A stretch of DNA of 64,000 nt from Leptospira licerasiae serovar Varillal str. VAR 010 (GTDB taxonomy: Bacteria; Spirochaetota; Leptospiria; Leptospirales; Leptospiraceae). The notes beneath the pieces were generated by a model. It was not told where the DNA came from. It made no database searches and saw nothing but the letters and a program-made list of their open reading frames with translations. Of this stretch, positions 55,349 through 64,000 are shown in pieces. The stretch covers positions 372,001 to 436,000 of the forward strand of contig NZ_AHOO02000013.1 of assembly GCF_000244755.1 (NCBI RefSeq), read 5' to 3'. Each line of letters begins with the position of its first letter. Position 1 is the stretch's first letter. The translations under genes were made by a program, and so were the position numbers.

Positions 55349-56878
55349 TTATTTCTCTATTTTATAAAAATCTAAAGTTTCCATATTGATGGAAGGGCTT
55401 TGGTAAAAGTTTCTATTCTTAAATTCGAATTGTTCCGATTTTGGGACCAGAACTTCTTTCGGATAAGAATCCTTAAATCCAACCACAGTTACTTGGGTTT
55501 TGCCGAGTTGGTTCAATTTTTCTAAAAGTAAATCGAACGATTCGGCAGAATCAATTTCATATACTTCTCTTTCTTCTCTAAAAGAATTGGACGGTAAAAA
55601 CACGGAACCTTTTCTATAAATCACGATCTTGGAAGTATGATCGCTGAGTTCTTTCTGTTCGGTGACAACCGATTTAGTAAATTTATAATATAATCTATCG
55701 AATACGACCCCTCCCACAACGGAATAGAAAATAAGAACGATGGAGGTAATCTGAAACGGTTTGCTGAGTTTTTCCCAATTCTTTTCTAAAATCGAAAATA
55801 AAAACAAAAGTAAAAAGGGAAGGATCGTTATTAAGAATCTAGGCCCGAATAATACTCCCTGCCAAAACTTAGTGGATGTCAAAAGTCCAGAAAGAAGTAT
55901 GAAAATCCCTAATCCGTATAGGACCCGAGTTAAAGTATCCGATTTCGGTTTCCATAAAACTACAAATATTAGTGCGGGATACGCTCCGAATAATCCTAAG
56001 GAACCGTTTCCTAAGAACACCAATTGTCCCAAATAATAGACCTGCGCAACCAAGTCATAAGAAGAGGAATCTTGCAGATATCCTCTGGAGCCTAATGGAT
56101 GTCCTACTACCGAATAATTGATTGCCGCTTGCAGGAATAAGAATGTTCCGAAAGTAAATGGAAATAGAGCGATTTTTGGATTTCTGAATATTCTAAAAGC
56201 ATAAACTATCGAAAGACTTGCGGCTAATAGGATTGTTTCTTGTCTAAAAAACGCTGCGAATCCGAAAAATATTCCCGCAAGTACTAGGTTGGTGGACCTG
56301 GAAGATGCTTCCTCTTTGAGCAGGAAGTAAATTCCTTGGGTGACTCCATAAATGGCGAGTACAGTTTCGGAGAGATCCGTGGAGAATAGACTAAATGCGG
56401 AACCTAAAAGTAATAAGATCAAAAATAGAAATTTGGATCTTTCCTTTAGTCCTAATAATTCGGAAATTTGAAATAATACCTTTAAAGTTAACACTCCGAA
56501 AATTAAGGATAAAAAGAAACTTCCGAATCTTCCCATCAATAGAGCGAATGGATATTGGATTGCAGTATAATAAAAAGGAAAAACATAAAAACATTTTCCT
56601 TTATAAACATGGGTCATAGTAGACCCTTTTTTCAGATCCAAAGGTAGAAATCTGAACTCAGGATCTATTTCTTTTCCGGAGTATCTGCAGGAAAAATCCG
56701 GAAAACCGTTATGCAGAAGATCCGCAAGTTGTTGTTGTTTGATCGCTCCGTCCCCGACACGAATTCCTGTTTGGTACTGCCATACTAAAAATAAGGATAA
56801 AAATACCGTTCCAAAGATCAGAAAGCCTGAAAGTTTACCGGTAAAAGAAGAAATCCTGGAAAGAAGACGATTGAACAT
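55349..56878 (-). CDS. Polytopic GT-C-type glycosyltransferase candidate
   Basis: 509 residues and about 10-11 transmembrane segments, with an acidic loop after the first (GIRVGDGAIKQQQLADLL), the layout of GT-C-fold glycosyltransferases that use lipid-linked sugars. A second loop (TDLSETVLAIYG) and FFRQETILLAASLSIVYAF are also like that group. The C-terminal 100 residues are soluble and probably periplasmic. Leptospires encode several such putative glycosyltransferases (LA_3751/LA_3752-like); I judge family membership by pattern only. It converges with the DprE1-like gene and is divergent from the AftB-like gene, 111 bases apart. Confidence 0.65.
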   Translation of the reverse strand: MFNRLLSRISSFTGKLSGFLIFGTVFLSLFLVWQYQTGIRVGDGAIKQQQLADLLHNGFPDFSCRYSGKEIDPEFRFLPLDLKKGSTMTHVYKGKCFYVFPFYYTAIQYPFALLMGRFGSFFLSLIFGVLTLKVLFQISELLGLKERSKFLFLILLLLGSAFSLFSTDLSETVLAIYGVTQGIYFLLKEEASSRSTNLVLAGIFFGFAAFFRQETILLAASLSIVYAFRIFRNPKIALFPFTFGTFLFLQAAINYSVVGHPLGSRGYLQDSSSYDLVAQVYYLGQLVFLGNGSLGLFGAYPALIFVVLWKPKSDTLTRVLYGLGIFILLSGLLTSTKFWQGVLFGPRFLITILPFLLLFLFSILEKNWEKLSKPFQITSIVLIFYSVVGGVVFDRLYYKFTKSVVTEQKELSDHTSKIVIYRKGSVFLPSNSFREEREVYEIDSAESFDLLLEKLNQLGKTQVTVVGFKDSYPKEVLVPKSEQFEFKNRNFYQSPSINMETLDFYKIEK

Positions 56879-56989
56879 TCTGCTAAGAAGTCTTGTTAAA
56901 ATCCAGGGTCAAGAAGAAATCCCTAAGGGAAGTTTTGGACCGTATTTTGCATCCGAATTCTGAATGACATTAGGATTCCGAATGTTTCT

Positions 56990-58645
56990 TTGGAGGTTGT
57001 GAATTCAGTCTTAGAAAAGATCCGCTCCTTCTTCGAAAAGCCACTTCCTAAATTCTTTTTTCCGATCTCATGTATTCTATTCGTCTATGTCGTAATCGTA
57101 AATTCCTGGGTCACAGAGGATGCCTATATTAGTTTTAGGACTGTGGAAAATTTTCTAAATGGATTTGGGCTTAGATGGAATACATATGAAAGGGTCCAGG
57201 CATATACTCATCCTCTCTGGTTATTCGGTTTGATCCTTCTTTCCTTTTGGACGATCCCAGTATATTATTCTTCTTTAATTCTTTCTTGGATTTGTATCGG
57301 AACAACCGTTTATCTTTTATTCTTTCGTTTTGGAAAAAAGGAAAGGGGATTTTTTAGAGGTTCTTGGATCTTTTTGGTATTACTGACCTCTAGGGCATTC
57401 GTGGATTTTTCCAGCTCCGGTTTGGAAAATCCACTTTCCTTCCTCCTTATAATTTTGTTCCTAGAGAAGGCATTCGATCTGGAGAATAGGTCGGAATTTC
57501 GCGATATTTTTCTTTTTTTCTTTTATCTCTCTTTGTCTTATCTGAACAGACAAGATACAGTTCTTTTAGGGCTTCCCTTCCTTCTATATTTGTACAAACC
57601 CTTGAAAGATAAAAGATCCTATGGTATTTTTTTCGGGGCGAGTGCGTTAGGTGTTTTGCCCGTTCTTCTCTGGTCAGTATTTTCATTAGTATATTACGGA
57701 TATCTATTTCCGAATACAGCCTATGCAAAGTTGAACACGGATCTGACCATTTCTCTCCTATGGCCCTACGGTATGGACTATTTGGAGAATAGTTTTCGCT
57801 GGGATATTTTCACTTCTATTACGATCGGCTCTGCAATTTTTCTTTTACCTTATTTTCTTTGGAAGAAGAAGTTTTTACATGCGGCCCTGTCTGCGGGAAT
57901 CGGGCTTTATATTCTATATATCTGCTCCATAGGCGGGGATTTTATGGCAGGAAGATTTTTTGCTCTTCCGTTTGTGGCATCAGTATTCTTGTTTGCGGAG
58001 CTTTCTCTTACGTTTATTCCCAGAGTGAGCGTTCTATTTTTCGTCGCCTTATTCTTGTTAAACCAAAATTCCTATTTGTATATTACAAAAGACTATACAA
58101 GGCTCAGGAACGATGGAGAGATCCAAGACGAAAAGGGTGCTTATTTTAGGAGCACAAACTTTATACGCTCCATAGGATTCCAAGAATTTCCGACTCATGG
58201 TTGGGCAGATGTTGGCAGAAAGTTCAAAAAAGCCCCTAAGGACCAGGACAAGGCGTGCGCGACGATTAACGTAGGCTTTTATGGCTATTTTGCGGGGGAA
58301 AATCGTAAGATTATTGACTCCAATGCTTTAACGGATCCTTTATTAAGTAAATTGAAATCAGTTTCTAACTGGAGAGTCGGGCATTTTACTCGGAATATTC
58401 CTTTAGGATACTTAGAATCGGTTAGTTCTGGACGGAATCAGATCCAAGATTCGGATCTAAAAGTATACTATGAGCGGTTGAAATTGTTAACCGAATCGGA
58501 AGATCTTTTCACAAAAGAGAGATTTATGGAAATTCTCCGAGAAAACTCAGGCGGTAATAGAAATTTGATACAAAATTCCGAGCCAAGAACTCCATGGACG
58601 GGAATTCCGGAAGGTTTTCGCTGTGGACTGGGGGTCGGTTACTAG
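56990..58645 (+). CDS. AftB-like GT-C glycosyltransferase
   Basis: 551 residues and about 9-10 transmembrane segments. The first periplasmic loop reads WVTEDAYISFRTVENFLNG, then ERVQAYTHPLW. Later, FSSSGLENPLSFLLI and YYGYLFPNTAYAKLN, then GGDFMAGRFFALPF, follow the pattern of AftB-type arabinofuranosyltransferases, whose donor in mycobacteria is decaprenylphosphoryl arabinose. An acidic residue pair (Glu-Asp) at the start of the first loop fits the GT-C catalytic base. The start is uncertain: TTG 56990 and GTG 56999 are both in frame and GGAGG overlaps them. Its closeness to the DprE1/DprE2-like pair suggests a lipid-linked pentose donor. The acceptor is unknown. Confidence 0.75.
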   Translation: MEVVNSVLEKIRSFFEKPLPKFFFPISCILFVYVVIVNSWVTEDAYISFRTVENFLNGFGLRWNTYERVQAYTHPLWLFGLILLSFWTIPVYYSSLILSWICIGTTVYLLFFRFGKKERGFFRGSWIFLVLLTSRAFVDFSSSGLENPLSFLLIILFLEKAFDLENRSEFRDIFLFFFYLSLSYLNRQDTVLLGLPFLLYLYKPLKDKRSYGIFFGASALGVLPVLLWSVFSLVYYGYLFPNTAYAKLNTDLTISLLWPYGMDYLENSFRWDIFTSITIGSAIFLLPYFLWKKKFLHAALSAGIGLYILYICSIGGDFMAGRFFALPFVASVFLFAELSLTFIPRVSVLFFVALFLLNQNSYLYITKDYTRLRNDGEIQDEKGAYFRSTNFIRSIGFQEFPTHGWADVGRKFKKAPKDQDKACATINVGFYGYFAGENRKIIDSNALTDPLLSKLKSVSNWRVGHFTRNIPLGYLESVSSGRNQIQDSDLKVYYERLKLLTESEDLFTKERFMEILRENSGGNRNLIQNSEPRTPWTGIPEGFRCGLGVGY

Positions 58646-58739
58646 TTTAGAGGTTTTCATTCTTCTTTTATCTTAGGACCCGAACTTTTGATTTTAAATT
58701 CTTGATCCTTCTTCCAGGGTTTTCATTTTATTGTTAAGA

Positions 58740-60023
58740 ATGAGTGAAGGAAGAACTTCTTGGAATGCATCCAAATGGCGGGAATGGTTTTCCGAGGGTG
58801 AGATTGTTCCTTACTTCCAACCCATTTTATCCGTCGAAAAAGATTCCATCTTCGGTTACGAGGCTCTAGCTCGTTTTATAGATAGGGAAGGCGCTGTCCA
58901 TAGTCTCGGCCCATTCTTCTTGGCCGATATTCCCCATTCTTTTTCAGTTATCGAAAGAGAAGAATTCAAAAATCTTAAATTAGAAATTGATAGGACCATT
59001 CGCAAAAAAGCGGTGGAGAAGATCAGTAATACTCCAGGCCTCGATCCCAAAACAAAACTTTTTCTGAATATATCTCCTTCTTTTATGCAGGACTATCTTT
59101 CCTCCAAAACGGATGAGGAACCTTATACTTTACAGATCGCAAAAAGTTCCGGTCTCGACCCTAAAAGGATCGTGATCGAGATTGTAGAAGAACATTTTTC
59201 AGGTGAAATAGATCAGCTAAAACCATTGATCAATCTATACAAACGATCCGGATTTTTAGTGGCGATAGACGATCTCGGCTCCAAATCCTCTAATTTGGAT
59301 CGGATAGGCGCTTTACACCCTGATATTATAAAAGTGGACCTCGGACTTATACGTAGCTCTGTCGCCTCTCGAAATTTCCAAGAGATATTATTCACTCTAT
59401 CTAGACTTGCCGAAAGTTTAGGATGTTCTCTTTTATTCGAAGGTTTGGAAACAGAGACGGAACTTTACAATGCTCTCACATATGGAGCCAGATTTTTGCA
59501 AGGTTTCTATTTTGCCGAGCCTGGCCCTGAGTTAATGGATATCAACGGTTTGAGTATCCGATTCTCACAGCTTCATGAATTATTCTTTAATTATAAGAAA
59601 TACCAGTTGTTACGCAGGATAAAAAAGGAAAAGGAGCTAGAAGATCGTCTGGAATCCTCCGGCATAGAAGTTATCTCTTCTAACGGGATTGTAACCGTTA
59701 AATTAAGAAATTCTTATCTACTAGAAAAATCCGTTTTTAGGATGTATGTAACTAATCATGAGGGGAGACAACTTTCTCCGAACTATTCCGGGATCTCCGA
59801 TTCAGGAATGTTGGAAGACGATTCTTTTGTGGGAAGGAATTGGAGCTGGAGACCTTATTTTTTGGAACAGTTCTATAAGAATGCAAAAGATTCTTCCGGT
59901 GGTTGGATTGCAAGTAACCCGTATTACGATCTGGAAAGTAATCTGCTCTTAGTCACTTATTCCAAAAGAATGGAAGAAGGAAATGTTCTCTTCGTAGATG
60001 TACGAATGTGGGATTTTCCTTAA
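58740..60023 (+). CDS. EAL-domain c-di-GMP phosphodiesterase with YkuI_C-type sensor domain
   Basis: About 427 residues from the ATG at 58740 (a TTG at 58731 is also in frame). The EAL domain covers about 20-250, with GYEALARF (the EAL motif), LNISPSF, VIEIVEE, VAIDDLGS (usual DDFG), DIIKVDLG and FEGLETETE. These acidic and Lys residues support real phosphodiesterase activity. The rest is a PAS/CACHE-like domain with NWSWRPYFLEQF, resembling the C-terminal domain of Bacillus YkuI. No transmembrane segment is present, so the sensor is cytoplasmic. It converges with the PilZ-like gene, with 2 bases between the stops. Confidence 0.88.
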   Translation: MSEGRTSWNASKWREWFSEGEIVPYFQPILSVEKDSIFGYEALARFIDREGAVHSLGPFFLADIPHSFSVIEREEFKNLKLEIDRTIRKKAVEKISNTPGLDPKTKLFLNISPSFMQDYLSSKTDEEPYTLQIAKSSGLDPKRIVIEIVEEHFSGEIDQLKPLINLYKRSGFLVAIDDLGSKSSNLDRIGALHPDIIKVDLGLIRSSVASRNFQEILFTLSRLAESLGCSLLFEGLETETELYNALTYGARFLQGFYFAEPGPELMDINGLSIRFSQLHELFFNYKKYQLLRRIKKEKELEDRLESSGIEVISSNGIVTVKLRNSYLLEKSVFRMYVTNHEGRQLSPNYSGISDSGMLEDDSFVGRNWSWRPYFLEQFYKNAKDSSGGWIASNPYYDLESNLLLVTYSKRMEEGNVLFVDVRMWDFP

Positions 60024-60025
60024 GT

Positions 60026-61186
60026 TTAGCCGACTTTTACACCCGCGTCTGAAAGCATACGATTTACGTTGTCTATAAAACGTTTTTTCTCTCCCGGCCT
60101 TGCAGAGTTCCCTTCCAAGGAAAGTCCTACATATAAGTTTCCATCGGTATCTCTTGCAATGGAACGAACTACTCCGTAAGCGGTGATCGGAGATTGCATT
60201 TTGAAAAATATGTCGAATGTAAATCCTTTTCTTCTAGGTAGCTCGCTATTTAGATCCGGATGATTGATCTTAACTCTTAAACCGCCTGTGGAAAGATCTA
60301 TTACAGAGAATCTTTCCTTTACTAGAATTGTATTGGATTCTCTGATACGATCCACCATATCAAAAGTAAGAGTTTTGATCTCCATTACTTCGGAAATATC
60401 AATTTCTCTAGTCCTATTTTGGGCATGAACATAGCCGATAGGAATTGCCTGCTCGTCATGGTTGATGTAGATAACCGGAACGATCAGTTCGGATTTGATC
60501 TTTTGGTTGGCGTATTCTATGATCTTTTTACGAACATCATCCTCGTCTCCAAGCTCGTGTTCATAATCTATGAATCCGTTCGGATCGGATGATTTATAAC
60601 AATCCGGTTTTTGAGTATTCGGAATATATAATATTTTACCTGTCTTTTTGACTAGGTCGAATTTATCTCCGATGGAGTTGAAAACGTCGATTTTGACTAT
60701 ATCGAACTTAGGTTTGAGAGTTCTTTCCGTATCCGCAAAATTCACTTTTACGGAAGTAGGGATATTGAATAGGTTGGCGTCGATTGTGGTCCTGCTAGTA
60801 CGCAGGTTTGTGATCCAAACACTTCCTTCCGGAGGTTTGATCCGAGTGAATTTTCTCTCTCTGCTTGCGATGGAAACATGTTCCACCTGCATTATATACT
60901 GATTATTCGGTTTTTCTTCCAGAACCTCGCACTCTAATTCGACGTATCTAGCGAGTAATTTGTACAAAACAATATGAGCATTCAGCTTAAATTGTTCGGC
61001 CATTCGACCTTGTACTAAAATTTTTGTGGCGTCTTTGTTGACGGAGAGGAGTTGAACGGATTCATGAGTTTCCGTATCCCTTACGAGTAGATCTGTTTTA
61101 AGTAGAAATTTTCCAATGATATGGAGTCTTTTACCAGGATCTGTGATGAACTCTTTATCTCTTTGTTTCCTTTGAACCTTTTCCAT
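60026..61186 (-). CDS. DUF1577-type protein with C-terminal PilZ-like domain
   Basis: 386 residues, cytoplasmic. The N-terminal part (about 1-230) matches the pattern of the leptospiral DUF1577 family. The C-terminal part (about 275-386) resembles a PilZ domain: a basic segment, [11 protein letters not shown] in the place of the D-x-S-x-x-G motif, and a terminal YVGLSLEG strand. PilZ domains bind c-di-GMP; here the R-x-x-x-R half of the binding site is not clear, so binding is a hypothesis. The gene converges with an EAL phosphodiesterase gene (stops 2 bases apart), which suggests a local c-di-GMP circuit. Confidence 0.7.
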   Translation of the reverse strand: MEKVQRKQRDKEFITDPGKRLHIIGKFLLKTDLLVRDTETHESVQLLSVNKDATKILVQGRMAEQFKLNAHIVLYKLLARYVELECEVLEEKPNNQYIMQVEHVSIASRERKFTRIKPPEGSVWITNLRTSRTTIDANLFNIPTSVKVNFADTERTLKPKFDIVKIDVFNSIGDKFDLVKKTGKILYIPNTQKPDCYKSSDPNGFIDYEHELGDEDDVRKKIIEYANQKIKSELIVPVIYINHDEQAIPIGYVHAQNRTREIDISEVMEIKTLTFDMVDRIRESNTILVKERFSVIDLSTGGLRVKINHPDLNSELPRRKGFTFDIFFKMQSPITAYGVVRSIARDTDGNLYVGLSLEGNSARPGEKKRFIDNVNRMLSDAGVKVG

Positions 61187-61274
61187 TAAATTCCTAGGTC
61201 GATCGGATTCCGGCGGAAAATTATCTTGATTCCAGCCTTTGGCTTCGTTTTGATGTAATAGGTAAGGTACACTA

Positions 61275-62801
61275 ATGTCAAACCAATCTTACCGAGACTC
61301 CCAATTTTTAGACGGCCTATCCGGCGAAGAACTTTTCAGCATGCAAATCGGGCTCACTTATCGGGACTTTTTAGTCCTGCCCGGTTTTATCGATTTCAAT
61401 CCTTCCGAAGTTGAACTAGAGACTAGATTAACTAAAAAGATCAAACTTAAGAAGCCGTTCGTAAGTTCCCCAATGGACACTGTGACCGAGTCCTCCATGG
61501 CTATCGCACAGGCCCTTATGGGAGGGATAGGAATTATCCATTACAATAATACTGTAGAAGAACAGGTTGCTGAAGTCAGCAAAGTGAAACGTTTCGAAAA
61601 CGGTTTCATTTCCGACCCGGTTGTTCTCGGACCCAAAAATACGATCCATGATCTGGACAGGATTAAAGAAACTTTAGGATTCACCGGAATTCCGATCACT
61701 GCAGACGGGACCAGAAATTCTAAATTGGTTGGGATTGTAACTAATCGAGACATCGATTTCGAAAGAGATCGTTCCATTCCAGTCGAAAAAGTAATGACCA
61801 CGGATGTGATTACAGGAAAAGCAGGAATCACTTTAAAAGAAGCGAACGATATCATCAAAAAAGAGAAGATCGGAAAACTTCCTATCATAGACAAAGACGG
61901 AAAACTTATCTCTTTAGTAAGTCGTTCCGATCTGAAAAAGAACAAGGAATTCCCGGACTCATCCAAGGATGAGAACAAAAGGCTCAGATGCGGCGCTGCG
62001 GTATCCACCTTACCTGAATCTAGGGACAGAGTCGCTGCACTGTATGAGGCCGGAGTGGATGTGATCATCATAGACTCCGCTCAAGGAAACTCGATCTATC
62101 AGATTGAGATGCTCCAATTCATTAAGTCCAATTTTAAGAATCTAGAAGTGATTGGCGGTAACGTGGTCACTCGAGGCCAAGCCGAAAATCTGATCGGTGC
62201 TGGTGCGGACGGACTTAGGATCGGAATGGGCCCAGGTTCCATCTGTATTACCCAAGACACAATGGCTGTGGGAAGAGCCCAAGCAACTGCTGTATACCAG
62301 ACTGCTGCCCACGCGGCAAAACATGATGTTCCCGTAATCGCTGACGGTGGAATTTCCAATATTGGAGATATCGCAAATGCTTTGGCAATCGGAGCTTCCG
62401 CATGTATGATGGGCTTTATGTTCGCTGGAACTTCTGAGGCTCCAGGTGAGTATTTTTATGAAAATGGAATACGTCTCAAGAAATATCGGGGAATGGCAAG
62501 TATAGAGGCCATGAAAGCCGGTGGAGACAAACGGTATTTCAATGAAGGCCAAAAAGTAAAAGTGGCCCAAGGAGTCAGCGGCTCAGTAGTGGATAGAGGT
62601 TCGATTCTGAATTTTATTCCATATTTAAGCCTGGGATTACGACTTTCTTTTCAGGATATGGGATTCCGTTCCGTCCAAGATTTACATCAAGGTCTCCGAG
62701 AAGGAAAACTCAGATTCGAAAGAAGGAGCGAGTCCGCTCAAGCCCAAGGTTCCGTTCATAGTCTTTACTCTTATAGTGCACCTAGTTTGAGAGCAGAATG
62801 A
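61275..62801 (+). CDS. guaB: IMP dehydrogenase GuaB
   Basis: 508 residues. Converts IMP to XMP, the committed step to GMP. Two CBS domains lie at about 110-225 ([32 protein letters not shown]). The catalytic loop is [16 protein letters not shown] with Cys324, followed by GRAQATAVY, and the NAD region includes [18 protein letters not shown]. The GSICITQ loop and GRAQATAVY resemble the eukaryotic form rather than the usual bacterial GSICTTR. It is followed by a LolA-like gene 33 bases downstream in the same direction. Confidence 0.95.
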   Translation: MSNQSYRDSQFLDGLSGEELFSMQIGLTYRDFLVLPGFIDFNPSEVELETRLTKKIKLKKPFVSSPMDTVTESSMAIAQALMGGIGIIHYNNTVEEQVAEVSKVKRFENGFISDPVVLGPKNTIHDLDRIKETLGFTGIPITADGTRNSKLVGIVTNRDIDFERDRSIPVEKVMTTDVITGKAGITLKEANDIIKKEKIGKLPIIDKDGKLISLVSRSDLKKNKEFPDSSKDENKRLRCGAAVSTLPESRDRVAALYEAGVDVIIIDSAQGNSIYQIEMLQFIKSNFKNLEVIGGNVVTRGQAENLIGAGADGLRIGMGPGSICITQDTMAVGRAQATAVYQTAAHAAKHDVPVIADGGISNIGDIANALAIGASACMMGFMFAGTSEAPGEYFYENGIRLKKYRGMASIEAMKAGGDKRYFNEGQKVKVAQGVSGSVVDRGSILNFIPYLSLGLRLSFQDMGFRSVQDLHQGLREGKLRFERRSESAQAQGSVHSLYSYSAPSLRAE

Positions 62802-62834
62802 TAGAACCCTTGGGTTTGCCGGGAAGGAAAGGTT

Positions 62835-63626
62835 TTGAAAAAGTTTCATCTTATTTCGATAATCCTAATATTCCCGATTTTTATGACTGGGGAAATTTCC
62901 CACGCTCAGGCCCCGCCAGATAAGGCAAGAGTCGCTCAGGAACTCGTAGCTAGACTAGACCAAGCGCTCCTAAAGACGGATGGTTTAGTTAAAGCAAACC
63001 TGATACTGATCAAAAAGACGGGGGATTCCTGGACCTGGGATATTAGTATTTTCAGAAAGGGAGAAGATTCTCTCTCCCTATTCGAAAGTAAAGGACGCGG
63101 TCTAGAATATAAGATCTTATTTAAGGAAGACGGAGAATTGATCTTCGCCTTCAATGCACTTTCCCGTAAAATTTTCAAAAAGAACGACGAAGAAAAATAC
63201 GAAAACCATCTGAATACAGGATTCAGTTTTGTGGATCTGGCGGGAACTTCTTACCAAGCGAATTATAATCCTATCGTACAAAGCGATTTGGACATCGCAG
63301 GAAAGAAGATGAAACGAGTAGCGCTTCGACCTATTGTTCCTTATTTTTATTCCAAACTCATCCTACTTTTGGAACCGGACACATTGAGACCGATCCGTTT
63401 GGATTTTCATGATAAAGACGGGGTACTTTATAAAACCATGAATATAAAGTATGGTCCAGTTAAGGTAAAAGCAAAACAAAAGGTCACAAAAGAAGATATA
63501 GTCAGTAGATTGGAAATGTTGGATCTGAATACCGGTGCTATCAGCGTATTGGAATATACTGAAGTTGACCGAGACGTAAAGCCGGATCCTTCCTTATTCG
63601 AATTAGATAACTTAAATAGATTATAA
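62835..63626 (+). CDS. LolA-like outer-membrane lipoprotein-sorting family protein
   Basis: 263 residues with a signal peptide ([20 protein letters not shown]) and a periplasmic domain with the LolA/LolB-like half-barrel pattern: short strands such as [20 protein letters not shown] and [20 protein letters not shown], then [20 protein letters not shown] and [15 protein letters not shown]. Members carry lipids or lipoproteins across the periplasm. The exact cargo is unknown. The start is a TTG at 62835 with GGAAGGAAAGG upstream. Its stop overlaps the rsmE ATG by one base (TAATG). Confidence 0.75.
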   Translation: MKKFHLISIILIFPIFMTGEISHAQAPPDKARVAQELVARLDQALLKTDGLVKANLILIKKTGDSWTWDISIFRKGEDSLSLFESKGRGLEYKILFKEDGELIFAFNALSRKIFKKNDEEKYENHLNTGFSFVDLAGTSYQANYNPIVQSDLDIAGKKMKRVALRPIVPYFYSKLILLLEPDTLRPIRLDFHDKDGVLYKTMNIKYGPVKVKAKQKVTKEDIVSRLEMLDLNTGAISVLEYTEVDRDVKPDPSLFELDNLNRL

Positions 63627-64000
63627 TGTCCTCGGAAGAGATCGTTTTTTTTCGACCTAGATATTCTCCTTCTCCCGATCTGAAGCTTGAAGGAGAAGAG
63701 ATCTCCCATCTAAAAGCGCTCAGAGTCTATTCTGAGGAAAAAACCGTAATTATCAAAGACGGTGCGGGGATAAGTTTTGCCTATAGTGTACCTTCTTCTT
63801 CTAAAATAGGAAATCTGATCGGTACTGAAAAAAAAGAAAAACCTAAAGTTATAGCAAAGATCGCGACTGCGATCCCGAAAGGAAATAGATTAGAATGGCT
63901 CATCCAAAAAGGAACCGAGCTTGGGATCACAGAATTTATTTTTTTAGTATTTTCTCATTCGGACAGAAAGGATCTAAATCCGGAAAGGCTCTTAAAGGTT
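63626..64000 (+). CDS. rsmE: 16S rRNA (uracil1498-N3)-methyltransferase RsmE (3' end outside window)
   Basis: The first 125 codons of a SPOUT-type methyltransferase. The N-terminal PUA-like domain (about 1-75) contains EISHLKALRVYSEEKTVIIK. The start of the methyltransferase domain has AIPKGNRLEWLIQKGTELGI, the diagnostic RsmE segment. The enzyme methylates U1498 in the ribosomal decoding region. The SAM-binding knot lies beyond the window edge. It is translationally coupled to the LolA-like gene. Confidence 0.85.
   Translation, partial: MSSEEIVFFRPRYSPSPDLKLEGEEISHLKALRVYSEEKTVIIKDGAGISFAYSVPSSSKIGNLIGTEKKEKPKVIAKIATAIPKGNRLEWLIQKGTELGITEFIFLVFSHSDRKDLNPERLLKV

Noticed and set aside
61541..62071. 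Minus-strand open frame of 176 codons opposite guaB
   Set aside because: Ser/Phe/Leu-rich translation typical of an antisense shadow, with guaB motifs intact on the other strand.

Overview
The window reads as a chromosome segment of a Leptospira species. The grounds are the gene families (a spirochaete-type phasin-related protein, a DUF1577/PilZ-like protein, an OmpL-like porin, an RNA polymerase omega subunit with an acidic tail), many short lipoproteins with loose lipoboxes ending in S-C, Q-C or T-C, frequent TTG and GTG starts, and tRNA genes without an encoded CCA. By eye the base composition is richer in G+C than L. interrogans, so a P2-type or saprophytic species seems more likely. The species is not determined. 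There is no rRNA, CRISPR array, intact insertion sequence, integrase or phage gene.

Layout. 0-6.4 kb: a GDSL esterase lipoprotein cut by the window edge, a cytoplasmic molybdopterin oxidoreductase, a four-gene ArsR/SRPBCC/membrane/PhnB operon with a 22-bp palindrome at its start, a DJ-1/PfpI protein, and a MoeB-rhodanese fusion. 6.5-8.7 kb: moaA-moaD-moaE-mobA, so cofactor synthesis sits close to a probable user enzyme. 8.8-12.2 kb: tRNA-Gly and tig-clpP-clpX. 12.3-16 kb: an alcohol dehydrogenase, then tatA-tatC and a degenerate SpoIIE-like membrane protein, with a hairpin terminator between tatA and tatC. 16-25 kb: a spirochaetal hypothetical pair, thioredoxin, a metallo-beta-lactamase protein with two cyclic-nucleotide domains, acyl-CoA dehydrogenase, an outer-membrane candidate, a double-ACT protein, an MFS exporter, a phasin-like protein and a bifunctional-nuclease-family protein. 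25-29.2 kb: a lipase-like hydrolase and a receiver-PAS-PAS-histidine kinase with a perfect 13-bp inverted repeat upstream. 29.3-29.95 kb: a scrambled tRNA locus with a 47-bp direct repeat. 30-35 kb: envelope proteins, a HEAT-repeat protein, a response regulator, a DUF115 protein and rpoZ. 35-39.5 kb: a TlpA-like lipoprotein, an amidotransferase, secA and a lipoprotein. 39.6-47 kb: a heavy-metal RND efflux operon. 47-52.8 kb: a porin, a CCA-adding/poly(A) family enzyme, RNase H and Bpt. 53-58.6 kb: a DprE2-like SDR, a DprE1-like flavoenzyme and two polytopic GT-C-type glycosyltransferases. 58.7-61.2 kb: an EAL-YkuI_C protein facing a PilZ-like protein. 61.2-64 kb: guaB, a LolA-like protein and the start of rsmE.

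The most interesting candidate system is at 52981-58645. A DprE1/DprE2-like epimerase pair, known from mycobacterial decaprenylphosphoryl-arabinose synthesis, lies beside an AftB-like GT-C enzyme and a second polytopic GT-C candidate. This suggests a lipid-linked pentofuranose pathway for the leptospiral envelope. Other points worth checking are the tatA/tatC attenuator, the duplicated tRNA 3' end, the pseudophosphatase coupled to tatC, and two dispersed intergenic repeat families.
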